From the NCBI GenBank assembly GCA_045546695.1, contig JAZQDE010000008.1, positions 1 through 64,000 on the forward strand: a DNA stretch of 64,000 nucleotides. The letters run 5' to 3'. Below, piece after piece: positions 8,264 to 16,274 of this stretch. The translations under genes and the position numbers were made by a program. The first letter of the stretch is position 1; the number at the start of each line of letters is the position of its first letter. The DNA is from SIG424 sp045546695 (lineage in GTDB: Bacteria > Bacillota > Clostridia > UBA1212 > UBA1255). The notes below the pieces were generated by a model. That model ran no database searches, was not told the origin of the DNA, and saw only the letters and a list, made by a program, of their open reading frames with translations.

Positions 8264-9853
8264 ATGCAAATTCGTAGACTCGCAATTGATAATTATAACT
8301 GTTTGGTAAATTTCAAAATAGGGTTCAATATTTCTCAAAACGAAGGAAGTTCCACTATTTTAATTGGTGAGAACGGTACTGGCAAAAGCACGCTTTTGGA
8401 AAGAATTATTGAAATTTTGATGTCTTTTCGTGTTGACTCTATAGAAGAAACTATCAATTACGGCTACGAGTTGGAGTATCTCTATAAAGGCAGTAATATC
8501 ACTATTCATCAGTTTGCACATCATTATAAAATTGATATTGACAATCAAAACGTCTGCATGGGAAAAATTCAAACCGTAAGACGATATATCAAGGATGGCA
8601 AAATATCTATTCTGCCGGAGAGAATCAGTTATTTTTATTCCGGATTGAACAACAAAGTCCTTCGGAATATTAAGAAGATGGATTCTCTCTACAAGGCAGA
8701 ATGTATTGCCACTGTTGCAGAGTATTGGAGAGCAACTGTATGGGCAGGGCAAGAGTATCGCAAGCAGTTTCCTAAGCGAAGATACAATTATTGCGATGAT
8801 TCTTTGACTGAAATCTATTTGCTTTCAATTCTTGGTGGTAATAATTCTACAGAACAGGATTATTTGCATAATCAATGCCATATGGGCAAAATTGATTCGA
8901 TTGCTATAGAGTTAGACACAGAAAAAATGCGTATCTCTTTAGCAGATGATGTGACAAACGAAAACCTTTCTTGGTTTTTTGAGATTACTGAATTCATTGA
9001 CAATGATTTATCTCCAGTTCTTGAAAGTGGATTTGTCCATGCTGTTGACAATAAACTTTATTTCAGAATTGAAAACGTTGAAAGTTTTGAAAAAGATTCC
9101 ATTGCGGTCTTTAATTTCTTTGAGAAACTTGCAACAATTTTTGATGCAGATTACAGCGTAACAATTTCTATAGGAAATTCAAGTGTTAATTGTAATGACT
9201 TGAGTGAAGGTCAGCGACAGTTGATCAAAATGTTGGGAATGCTTGGTGTCTGCAAAACGGAAGATAGCCTCGTTCTTATGGATGAGCCGGATGCTCATAT
9301 GAATCCTAAATGGAAATATGAGATCAAAGAAACAATTGATCGTTCTTTGGAAGAAGCTGTGAATACCCAAGCCCTGATAGCAACACACGATCCCCTTGTC
9401 ATTAATGGTGTACCCAAGGAATTTATTAGAATATTTACCCATAACCAAACATTGATAGCGGATGCAGGTTATTATCACACACAAGTTATTGTTCCTACTG
9501 AAGATACTGAGGGCATGGGCATTGATGGACTTTTACAGAGTGAATACTATGGATTAGCTTCCGTGTTAGACAGTGAAACCAAGAAGAAAATGGATAAAAA
9601 GCATAGCCTTCTTGTAAAAAAGAAAGATGGAACGATTACTGATGCGGAAATGCAAACTCTGTTAGAGTTGACCATAGACCTTGAAAACATGTCTTTTGCA
9701 AGAAACATTCCTACAGATAGTTATTACGATGAGTACGTTGTAGCTATGCACAAGATTTATAGTGATCGACCCCATATCACCCTGACAGCCGAAGATATTG
9801 CGGAAAGAAATGCAAAAGCCGAAGAAATTTTGAGAGGACTGTTAGGAAAATGA
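8264..9853 (+). CDS. PtuA-like (Septu-type) AAA/ABC ATPase
   Basis: The 529-residue protein is an SMC/ABC-fold ATPase. Walker A GENGTGKST is at about 35-43, the signature-like LSEGQRQL at about 313-320, Walker B LVLMDEPDAHM at about 336-346, and a switch His in ATHDP near 374. A large insert without clear motifs separates Walker A from the signature, as in OLD/PtuA-type defence ATPases. It begins four bases after hsdS and overlaps the next gene, an HNH nuclease, by four bases (ATGA). An ATPase of this type coupled to an HNH protein is the Septu (PtuA-PtuB) layout; restriction-associated versions are known. The Septu assignment is made from architecture, not from a database match. Confidence 0.82.
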   Translation: MQIRRLAIDNYNCLVNFKIGFNISQNEGSSTILIGENGTGKSTLLERIIEILMSFRVDSIEETINYGYELEYLYKGSNITIHQFAHHYKIDIDNQNVCMGKIQTVRRYIKDGKISILPERISYFYSGLNNKVLRNIKKMDSLYKAECIATVAEYWRATVWAGQEYRKQFPKRRYNYCDDSLTEIYLLSILGGNNSTEQDYLHNQCHMGKIDSIAIELDTEKMRISLADDVTNENLSWFFEITEFIDNDLSPVLESGFVHAVDNKLYFRIENVESFEKDSIAVFNFFEKLATIFDADYSVTISIGNSSVNCNDLSEGQRQLIKMLGMLGVCKTEDSLVLMDEPDAHMNPKWKYEIKETIDRSLEEAVNTQALIATHDPLVINGVPKEFIRIFTHNQTLIADAGYYHTQVIVPTEDTEGMGIDGLLQSEYYGLASVLDSETKKKMDKKHSLLVKKKDGTITDAEMQTLLELTIDLENMSFARNIPTDSYYDEYVVAMHKIYSDRPHITLTAEDIAERNAKAEEILRGLLGK

Positions 9854-10650
9854 GATATATAGACCTTTCAATTATTGATACCACAGATCCCGCCGTAGTC
9901 GCATGGCTTAGCGATGCAAAGTCGCATTTGGGAGCGTTGAGCAAGCTAACTACACATGATGATCGCAAAAAATATATGACCAAGCATAATATTTGGAGTC
10001 AATTCAAGCCTATTCTTATTAGATACTATGGTGAAAAGTGTTGGTACTCCGAATGTAGTTTGGAAGGATCATTTGGTGATGTAGATCACTTTAGACCTAA
10101 AGGAAAATCGACAGATGATAAGAAAAATATTATTCTATCTGACGGATATTGGTGGTTGGCATACGATTATCTAAATTATCGCCTTAGCTGTGAGAAAAGC
10201 AATCGTAATTTCGGTGGTGGGGGAAAGAATGATATGTTTCCCCTAAAACCTGGAACCGTTCCAGCTACTCAAGGAAACAAAAATGATATTCCCGTTCTTC
10301 TTGATCCCTGTGTAGATAGCGATGTTGCTCTTATAGATTGTAATGAAGCTGGTGAAATCATTCCTTTGACTTCCGATCCTTATGAAATTTATCGCATAGA
10401 TATTAGCAGACGAATATATAATTGGGATTGCTTTAATGCAGCACGTAAAAAAATTCGCTCGAAATGCAAAACAGCATTAGAGCTTTTTGAAATGTCATAT
10501 GAATTAGCTCCTGAAAAGATGGTATCTTCTATTTCGCAGATTTGTGAATTGGTTGATCCACAAACGCCATATTCGTCTTTTGCAAAACGATACATACAGT
10601 TGAAAATTCAGGACAAGCCATACAAGGAAGTAATACAAAAAATATTGTAA
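9850..10650 (+). CDS. PtuB-like HNH endonuclease
   Basis: The 266-residue protein has an HNH/beta-beta-alpha-metal core: CWYSEC (C64, C69), DVDHFRPKG with H80, YLNYRLSC with N109 and C114, then GGKNDMFPL. The H-N-(x)-FPL pattern is that of HNH effectors paired with PtuA-type ATPases and found with retron Ec78-like systems. No reverse transcriptase is present here, so it is not a retron. The start overlaps the ATPase stop. The expected role is cleavage of nucleic acid once the ATPase complex senses infection; that is family knowledge transferred to this gene. Confidence 0.82.
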   Translation: MRYIDLSIIDTTDPAVVAWLSDAKSHLGALSKLTTHDDRKKYMTKHNIWSQFKPILIRYYGEKCWYSECSLEGSFGDVDHFRPKGKSTDDKKNIILSDGYWWLAYDYLNYRLSCEKSNRNFGGGGKNDMFPLKPGTVPATQGNKNDIPVLLDPCVDSDVALIDCNEAGEIIPLTSDPYEIYRIDISRRIYNWDCFNAARKKIRSKCKTALELFEMSYELAPEKMVSSISQICELVDPQTPYSSFAKRYIQLKIQDKPYKEVIQKIL

Positions 10651-10679
10651 ATCCGAACGGTACGAAAGGTGGTGTTTTT

Positions 10680-11975
10680 ATGGCGAACAATGATTGGATA
10701 AACCAAGTGATCGAAGATACTATGCGAGGAAAGCCCTTCAAACGCCGTATACAAAACGGAATTGATCATTTGCCAGGAAAGAAGCTATACAAGTACTATT
10801 CCTTCTCATCGCCATATACTGTTCCCAATTTGCAAAATAATGTAATATATCTTCAAAATCCCGTCCTGTTCAATGATCCTTTCGATTGCAATATTGGTAT
10901 ATCGGTTAATCAATTGATTCGCGTACTAATACCGAATTTATTTGATAAAATCCTTCCCGAGACAAACGAAGAGGTTAGGAATGTTCTCGGTTCATGGTTG
11001 CTGGGTAATGCGAAATCAGAGTTGGAAGAGGTGCCTCAAGAGCGCTTGTTGGCTATTTGTGCAAACAGTCCCGCAATCGTCAAATTAATCACCAGAGCCA
11101 AAAGTGGAGAATCTATTTCTGATCATGAGATAATGGCTGTCTTGTTAGAAGAACCAGTCACGATTTTGGAAATGATCAAAACTTACCTAACCATTGTTTC
11201 AAATGGGGCTCCGATATCATTTGATAATATCGCTATACAACAAGTGATTCAATCTCTGCAGTTAATCAAAAATTTGATTATGAGTTTTGGAGATCAAAAA
11301 GAGGCCAAAGAAATGCAATTGTTTGAACTTTTGGCTTCAAAAGACGATTTTTTTGCCAAGATAGAATCTATTGCAGCAATTGCCGGTGTAGATATCTCCA
11401 AAGGCGAAATAGCAAAAGTGTATTCAGCGTTGGATGATGGCATTAAACAAATTAGAAGCGGACTTGGTAAACAGGTTGGGATTGAATGTTTTACTCAATC
11501 TCCGACTGATGTTTTAATGTGGTCTTACTATGCGGACAAGCACACAGGTATTTGTGTAGAGTATGATTTTTCCAAATTATTCAATACACTTTCAAATGCG
11601 TTTTTATTCCCTGTATATTATTCAGAAAGTCGCCCATTGCTGAATTTGGCGGCGATTTACGATCCTCAGACCAAACAAGTCTGTACCGATAGATTAGCTG
11701 AAGCCTTGCCGAGTATTATACGGTCATGGATTACCAAAAGCTTGGAATGGGAACGGGAAAAAGAATGGAGATTAATTTCATTTCCTATAAAAGAAGAGGC
11801 AGAAAGATCAGTAAAACTTCCGATTATCAGTAGAATTATAACCGGAATCGGTATTACGGACGCGAATTATAATATTGCTGCTGAAATAGCTAAAGAAAAA
11901 GGTGTGCCGATACATAGAACACGTTTAAAAAATGATCGATTTTTGATAGAGGTAATGGATGAGGAGAGTATGTAA
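10680..11975 (+). CDS. DUF2971 family protein
   Basis: The 431-residue protein shows DUF2971 features: LYKYYSF near the start, YLQNPVLFNDPFDC (about 58-71), and a C-terminal block reading SPTDVLMWSYYADKHTG followed by ICVEYDF. The family norm is about 250-300 residues; this one is longer because of a helical insert at about 90-250. The gene starts 29 bases after the HNH gene, with an AAAGGTGG ribosome site. DUF2971 proteins are frequent in defence islands, but the biochemical activity is not established. I see no signal peptide or membrane segment. Confidence 0.8.
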   Translation: MANNDWINQVIEDTMRGKPFKRRIQNGIDHLPGKKLYKYYSFSSPYTVPNLQNNVIYLQNPVLFNDPFDCNIGISVNQLIRVLIPNLFDKILPETNEEVRNVLGSWLLGNAKSELEEVPQERLLAICANSPAIVKLITRAKSGESISDHEIMAVLLEEPVTILEMIKTYLTIVSNGAPISFDNIAIQQVIQSLQLIKNLIMSFGDQKEAKEMQLFELLASKDDFFAKIESIAAIAGVDISKGEIAKVYSALDDGIKQIRSGLGKQVGIECFTQSPTDVLMWSYYADKHTGICVEYDFSKLFNTLSNAFLFPVYYSESRPLLNLAAIYDPQTKQVCTDRLAEALPSIIRSWITKSLEWEREKEWRLISFPIKEEAERSVKLPIISRIITGIGITDANYNIAAEIAKEKGVPIHRTRLKNDRFLIEVMDEESM

Positions 11976-11996
11976 GGGACGTGATTAGGAAAGATT

Positions 11997-13493
11997 ATGA
12001 AATACAATTTCTATTATGATGAATCCGAGCACAGCCGTTCAATTGGGTTCAAAACAGTTACAGCTGAAAATTTCTACGATAATTTTATTACAGTGATCGT
12101 AGGATGGAAAGCTGAGAACGAGCAGCGTATCCAAGAACAATACTGCGAATTCGAACAGAAACACATTGATCGTCACCCAGATAAAGAATTAAAAAGCGAA
12201 ACGATACAACCCAAACAACTACGTTGCGGTTTTGCTTCCACGGCTAAGGGGAACATTGGCTTTCTTGATGATTATTTGAATTTGTTCACTGATGATATTT
12301 ATATCTATATTTCAACTTTCAGCAAGGTCGAATTTATTGTAAATCAACTGTTTAAAGACTACAAAAGCAGCCTTTTGTTTGATATGGATATGATGAAATA
12401 TCCCATTATCAAATCATTAGTAATATATAAGCCTCGAGAACTTGTCGATGCTATATACAATGACCCACAAAACATTTTTTCAACACTAAAGGATTTCTTT
12501 AAAGATAGAATTAAAAAGAACAAAGAGAATCCGTCTTTGAAACAAAGAGAAAACGAATCGTTTGAACAAATATTGTTATTGCTCGATGATGTTCAGCCGA
12601 TAGCTTGTGTTGATTGGGATTATACGCCTTCGTTCGTTGGCTTCCGTCGCTATTTGGATGAAAATTCAATTGATGACTACTCGCTCACAATTGATCGCGA
12701 AGGAGAACATCATAAAACTGTTTTGGCAGCGAAGAAGGCGGGCTTGAACTATGTTGACGATGAGGAATCGGACCAACACTTTGGAATTAGAATGGCAGAT
12801 ATGATGGCTGGTATTCTCGGAAAGTTAATGAAAGCCCTTTGTAAATCCATTCATCCAATCAATCCCGATATCGTGCAAAAGTCCCTCTTATCCTCCGAAT
12901 GGTTTAATGTATCGGAATCTCAACTTGCATTGTATAAGAAATTACATCACATCGTTTGTGAATTAAATAACTCGTGGTACAAATCATTTGCTGGAGTCTA
13001 CGCGGATGATTTAGTCTGTATTATTGCGCTTCTGAATTTTATGAATCTCTTTAAAGACGCAGATGAAATTAGAGCAAACATAAATATGCAGGGAGAATTT
13101 TTTAATGCGTACGCTTGTCAAGCGTTAGAGCAAGATTATCAAAGAAAGCAGATCAAATTACCTATAGACCCTATTCCATCGTCGCACCGAAAGGAAGACT
13201 ATTATTTTAATCAACGTGGAGCAAAAGTGTATTACGACATACGCAAACAACCTTCATTGCCAATTCCTGATGGAAGCATAAAATATATGGTCCTTTCAGT
13301 TGGGTTTGACAAAAACAGGGTTCCGTTGATTACAATTAAAGAAAATGGTAACCCCGTTTGTTATAAGTTACCTACACAACTATTAGAGTGGTCAGTGACG
13401 ATGGTTACAATGGCTAATGGCGGAGTAAATTTATTACCGTCGGAAGTGATTTTTTCTAACAAGGACAATTGTTATTACGCTGATATTTTATAG
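11997..13493 (+). CDS. DUF3800-like protein
   Basis: The 498-residue protein opens with NFYYDESEHS (D8, E9, S10), the typical acidic start of DUF3800 proteins. It also has a downstream acidic block with DDEESDQHFGIRMADMM near 255-271; the family usually ends with a similar Q/R-x-AD motif. DUF3800 is thought to have an RNase H-like fold, so the acidic residues could bind metal. After this core there is an extra region of over 200 residues with no motif I recognise. It is the last gene of the operon, 21 bases after the DUF2971 gene. No clear terminator follows. Function is unknown. Confidence 0.65.
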   Translation: MKYNFYYDESEHSRSIGFKTVTAENFYDNFITVIVGWKAENEQRIQEQYCEFEQKHIDRHPDKELKSETIQPKQLRCGFASTAKGNIGFLDDYLNLFTDDIYIYISTFSKVEFIVNQLFKDYKSSLLFDMDMMKYPIIKSLVIYKPRELVDAIYNDPQNIFSTLKDFFKDRIKKNKENPSLKQRENESFEQILLLLDDVQPIACVDWDYTPSFVGFRRYLDENSIDDYSLTIDREGEHHKTVLAAKKAGLNYVDDEESDQHFGIRMADMMAGILGKLMKALCKSIHPINPDIVQKSLLSSEWFNVSESQLALYKKLHHIVCELNNSWYKSFAGVYADDLVCIIALLNFMNLFKDADEIRANINMQGEFFNAYACQALEQDYQRKQIKLPIDPIPSSHRKEDYYFNQRGAKVYYDIRKQPSLPIPDGSIKYMVLSVGFDKNRVPLITIKENGNPVCYKLPTQLLEWSVTMVTMANGGVNLLPSEVIFSNKDNCYYADIL

Positions 13494-13572
13494 TCTTTTC
13501 AGTTTATCCTCTCTGGACTTCCGTCCACTTCGGTAATATTGTATGTGCTACCACGAAAAGGAGGTTGTACAA

Positions 13573-13845
13573 ATTGTACAGAAGAAACAAGTAAATAACG
13601 AAAACGGAGCGGTTCTGAATCGGGATTTCCCGAGGCAGGGCCGCTCTCTCATTATGGTGCCGGAGGAGCTGAGGAGGCTTTATCCCAATGCCAAGCCGGA
13701 GCACATCGAAATGACGCTGGAACGATTCGGCGATTATGAGTGCGGCGAGGGTGAGAGAAAGATCGAACTGTTCGGCAAGGTTCTGGCGGCGGTGATCATC
13801 GACGAAGGCATCGTAAAGCGAGGTGGGAAGCATGGGAATCCTTGA
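13573..13845 (+). CDS. Small unknown protein, possible non-canonical ATT start
   Basis: The open frame can start at an ATG at 13543, but the only good ribosome site, AAGGAGG at 13558-13564, lies inside that frame. It is correctly spaced (8 bases) for an in-frame ATT at 13573. From there the protein is 90 residues, with the core LYPNAKPEHIEMTLERFGDY and ending KHGNP. No motif suggests a function. It is GC-richer than the host genes. Its stop overlaps the start of the next small gene (13832). Either an AUU start is used, the start codon has decayed, or the 13543 ATG is used without a ribosome site. Confidence 0.6.
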   Translation: MVQKKQVNNENGAVLNRDFPRQGRSLIMVPEELRRLYPNAKPEHIEMTLERFGDYECGEGERKIELFGKVLAAVIIDEGIVKRGGKHGNP

Positions 13846-14002
13846 AGAGTTGTGGTACGGCAACATCAGCCCCTGCGAGAGGGATTTCAAGAAAGGAAGC
13901 AAATATTCAGAGCTGCTCGGATACATTGTTTGTCATGAAGAGTATCTCCAGAAGCGGCTGAACGACGAAGAAAAAGAGATCTTCGAAAAGTTCACCGAAT
14001 AA
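13832..14002 (+). CDS. Small DUF6809-like protein
   Basis: A 56-residue frame begins MGILEELWYGNISPCERDF and continues with KKGSKYSELLGYIVCHEEYL. This matches my memory of a family of short proteins (DUF6809-like) common in Clostridia genomes and mobile elements. An AGGTGG ribosome site lies before the ATG, which overlaps the upstream stop by 14 bases, so the pair is probably translationally coupled. It is GC-richer than its surroundings. Function is unknown. Confidence 0.7.
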   Translation: MGILEELWYGNISPCERDFKKGSKYSELLGYIVCHEEYLQKRLNDEEKEIFEKFTE

Positions 14003-14075
14003 ATCAACGAAATGTACGGCATCGCAAAGCCCGAGGCGCAAGCCTCGTGCTTTAATGAGAAGCTTTAAGTATTAT

Positions 14076-14939
14076 CTAAAACATCTCGTCTGTTAAATCA
14101 ATTATATGTTTTGAATCAAAAATAACATCGCCATTTTTTGAACACTCGAGTATTATGAAAAATTGATTTTTATGCTTTTTGAATATATTGTACATTATAT
14201 CAACATTATCAATAAGGCACCTAAAAGCTTTATTGGTAGTTAATCCGTTATCTCCGAAACAGATGAAAAAAGAGCCTTGTTTTTTGAACGATTGTTTTAT
14301 AAAAACCATATAGCTTTCGGGAACTGATATTTTTTCCAAATTTTCATCGCTTCTTTCGATGAAAAAGATTCTTCCTCTTGTGTCACTTGGTATTTCTTTT
14401 TCAATATCGGAATATGCTTGATTGTTTTCTCTGAAAGTCCAATATGGTTTGCTACCAAAATAAAACTTTTTTTTAAAAGTAAACGGGCTTGTGTCTTCGC
14501 CGGAAAAAATATGCTTTAGGTATATATTCGACAAAGGTCCACCACAAATAATTTTATCATTTCCAGCTTTCAAATCAGTAGCGTTTGGATCTTTGAGAAG
14601 AAAGCTTTTGTTGAAACCTGCCATTTCATTCATTTGTTGAATCAATAGTAGTAGCTCGGCTTCGTCTTTTCGATAATAGGCCAATTGGTCTAAATTTATT
14701 CCATATTTTTTCTTGGCAAAGTTTGCTTCTTTTTGTGAATACTCAATATTGCCTTTCCAAACGGGGAGAACAACCTCGCAAGTGCCTTTTTTAGAAAACC
14801 CAATGATTTTTCCTAACTTTTTTCTGTCTCTTTTTTTCCATACATATCCCGCTATAAAACCTCCCAATGTAGTTATCAGGAAAAATACTATTTCAAAATA
14901 AATAGAGGCGGTTTCAAGAAAATTCCAAAGTTGTTGCAA
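14076..14939 (-). CDS. Membrane-anchored protein of unknown function
   Basis: The 287-residue protein has one hydrophobic segment at about 14-33 (YFEIVFFLITTLGGFIAGYV), then a basic patch KKRDRKKLGK, so most of it should be cytoplasmic. The soluble part contains CEVVLPVW, CGGPLSN (about 133-139) and IFFIERS. It resembles sensor/effector proteins of defence islands, with a membrane anchor plus one globular domain, but I recognise no named family. It is AT-rich, on the opposite strand to the defence operon, and begins 64 bases from the tRNA-Ser 3' end. Function is open. Confidence 0.6.
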   Translation of the reverse strand: MQQLWNFLETASIYFEIVFFLITTLGGFIAGYVWKKRDRKKLGKIIGFSKKGTCEVVLPVWKGNIEYSQKEANFAKKKYGINLDQLAYYRKDEAELLLLIQQMNEMAGFNKSFLLKDPNATDLKAGNDKIICGGPLSNIYLKHIFSGEDTSPFTFKKKFYFGSKPYWTFRENNQAYSDIEKEIPSDTRGRIFFIERSDENLEKISVPESYMVFIKQSFKKQGSFFICFGDNGLTTNKAFRCLIDNVDIMYNIFKKHKNQFFIILECSKNGDVIFDSKHIIDLTDEMF

Positions 14940-15002
14940 GAGATCGCTCCTCTCAATAAAGTAATAAGAACAATGCCATCATTAATCTGATGGCATTGCT
15001 TT

Positions 15003-15091
15003 TGGCGGAGAGAGAGGGATTCGAACCCTCGTGGGATTGCTCCCAAACTGATTTCGAGTCAGCCCCGTTATGACCACTTCGATATCTCTCC
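15003..15091 (-). tRNA. tRNA-Ser(CGA)
   Basis: Read on the minus strand, a complete class II tRNA begins GGAGAGA. It has a D arm with GTGGTCATAACGGG, the anticodon loop CTCGAAA (anticodon CGA), a long variable arm (GGGAGCAATCCC), a T arm with GGTTCGAATCC, the acceptor partner TCTCTCC, discriminator G and encoded CCA. The acceptor stem pairs perfectly (GGAGAGA/TCTCTCC). It reads serine UCG codons. I see no strong promoter directly in front of it; the nearest is beyond the half copy at 15240-15282. Confidence 0.97.
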
Positions 15092-15094
15092 GTA
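15052..15094. repeat. Copy 1 of tRNA-Ser 5'-half direct repeat
   Basis: This 43-base stretch (tRNA 5' half through the anticodon loop) is repeated at 15240-15282 with two adjacent mismatches, which fall in acceptor-stem positions 6 and 7. Together the copies look like the two sides of a site-specific integration site. Confidence 0.85.
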
Positions 15095-15239
15095 TTAAGT
15101 TAAGTTTGAATTTTGCACGGCTTTTGCAAGGCCGATGGTAAAATGCATTCATCCAAAATTCAAGAAAAATGAAGCATTTGCGAGATAAACGAAGAATTCA
15201 CGAGCTTTCGCGGCTCACCAAGTGATAAGCTCGGCTACC
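15092..15239. other. Spacer between tRNA-Ser and its half copy
   Basis: These 148 bases hold no gene. They contain an imperfect hairpin with CGGC and GCCG arms near 15118-15134 and several short A/T-rich inverted words (AATGCATT, GAATTC). If the half copy is the host side of an integration site, this would be the terminal, attachment-flanking DNA of the element. No strong minus-strand promoter for the tRNA is visible in it. Confidence 0.4.
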
Positions 15240-15282
15240 TTTCGAGTCAGCCCCGTTATGACCACTTCGATACGTCTCCGTA
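15240..15282 (-). repeat. tRNA-Ser 5'-half remnant (att-like site)
   Basis: On the minus strand this is the 5' half of a tRNA-Ser(CGA): GGAGACG, TA, the D arm, anticodon stem and CTCGAAA, after which similarity stops abruptly. The break at the end of the anticodon loop is a known crossover position of tyrosine integrases. Its acceptor strand GGAGACG differs from the intact gene's GGAGAGA and would need CGTCTCC as partner, so it comes from a different tRNA-Ser allele. I read it as the truncated original host gene. Confidence 0.75.
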
Positions 15283-15292
15283 AATCCTTGCG

Positions 15293-15321
15293 ATTATAAC
15301 ATTATAAATGATAATTTACAA
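15293..15321 (-). promoter_or_regulatory. Promoter in front of the tRNA-Ser remnant
   Basis: On the minus strand there is TTGTAA (15321-15316), a 17-base spacer and TATAAT (15298-15293), which would start transcription a few bases before the tRNA 5'-half copy. It is probably the original promoter of the host tRNA-Ser gene and could now read through the remnant into the intact tRNA. Confidence 0.75.
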
Positions 15322-15400
15322 GACTGTTTTATCTTTTCACCGTACACAAAGAATGATATAATGGCAAACATATTTACAGATTGCAACGGAGATTTAAGTA

Positions 15401-16273
15401 ATGAGGGAATATCTGACACAGTTTTTTGATGAATTTGAATATGACAGCGAAGACACAAAATATCTGCTGAATACGTACGATGCTATTGTAGCAAACGCAG
15501 ATGCATTCAAACTTCTTACTGAGGCTATAAATGAATACAAAGCAAATATCAAACTCAATTACATGATAATTATTCAAAAAGCAAGAGAGATTGCAGAGAT
15601 TGTCCGCAAGCACCCATACACAACGGAACTTCTTGCTTTTATGTGTATGTCTCAGCATCTTAAAACGCTTTATATGGAAAATGGCATCGACCTTCAGATT
15701 TATCACGACAGCGTGCTTGACCTTAAGTGGAAGATAGAAGAATGCAAAGTTGTCAAAGGTATTTGCGGCTCCTTTGTTGCACATTGGTTTCACGGTTTCT
15801 TCAGTCTGGAAAGATTTGCCCTGGGAAGATTGCAATTTGAGATAATTAAAAGTCCCTGCGACTATGATAAGAACGGCGTTAAGCTTGAAAAGGGTGTGAC
15901 AGACGTTATTAACGTTCACATTCCACGTACAGGCATGCCGATGGACAAGGAAAGTTGCGACAAAGCATACGAGCAGGCGAGAGCTTTTTACAAAGATATT
16001 GTCGGAGAAAAGGCTGCTTTTGTATGTGATTCATGGCTTCTTTATCCGGGAAACAAAGAAATACTTCCGCAACATACCAACACATACAGATTTATGTCAG
16101 AATATGACATTATTACATCAGCAGATAATTACGGTGAAGAGCTCTGGCGTTTGTTCGATACTGATGAAAAGAATCCCGACAGATTACCAACAAATGGTAC
16201 CCTGAGGCGTTGCTACGTCGCGCATCTGAAAAACGGAGGCAGAGTCGGCTGGGGCTTTGGAGTAAAGATTTAA
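15401..16273 (+). CDS. DUF5596-type acyltransferase domain protein
   Basis: The 290-residue protein has an all-helical N-terminal part and a C-terminal part with conserved phrases seen in DUF5596/GNAT-C acyltransferase-like proteins: SFVAHWFHGFFSLERFALGR, NVHIPRTGMPMDKESC, DSWLLYP, YRFMSEYDII and LWRLFD. A TGATATAAT extended -10 lies about 35 bases upstream. It is followed after one base by a GNAT gene and then an MFS transporter, so the three form an operon. The acyl donor and acceptor are unknown. It is the first clearly host-type gene to the right of the tRNA junction. Confidence 0.8.
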   Translation: MREYLTQFFDEFEYDSEDTKYLLNTYDAIVANADAFKLLTEAINEYKANIKLNYMIIIQKAREIAEIVRKHPYTTELLAFMCMSQHLKTLYMENGIDLQIYHDSVLDLKWKIEECKVVKGICGSFVAHWFHGFFSLERFALGRLQFEIIKSPCDYDKNGVKLEKGVTDVINVHIPRTGMPMDKESCDKAYEQARAFYKDIVGEKAAFVCDSWLLYPGNKEILPQHTNTYRFMSEYDIITSADNYGEELWRLFDTDEKNPDRLPTNGTLRRCYVAHLKNGGRVGWGFGVKI

Positions 16274-16274
16274 A

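Larger units (their letters stand above)
1..15239. mobile_element. Defence-rich genomic island, right-hand part
   Basis: The segment carries a Type I restriction system, a Septu-like pair, several defence-island families, a broken excisionase-like gene and small GC-richer genes, all unlike the AT-rich metabolic genes to the right. Its right end is defined by a 5'-half copy of tRNA-Ser at 15240-15282, and an intact tRNA-Ser(CGA) sits just inside. No integrase is visible, so the left end and the integrase, if there is one, must lie outside the window. The island call rests on context and the tRNA junction; it is an inference. Confidence 0.6.

Noticed and set aside
9850..10650. Retron effector interpretation of the HNH gene
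   Set aside because: No reverse transcriptase or msr/msd-like RNA is present; the ATPase/HNH pair alone fits a Septu-like arrangement better.
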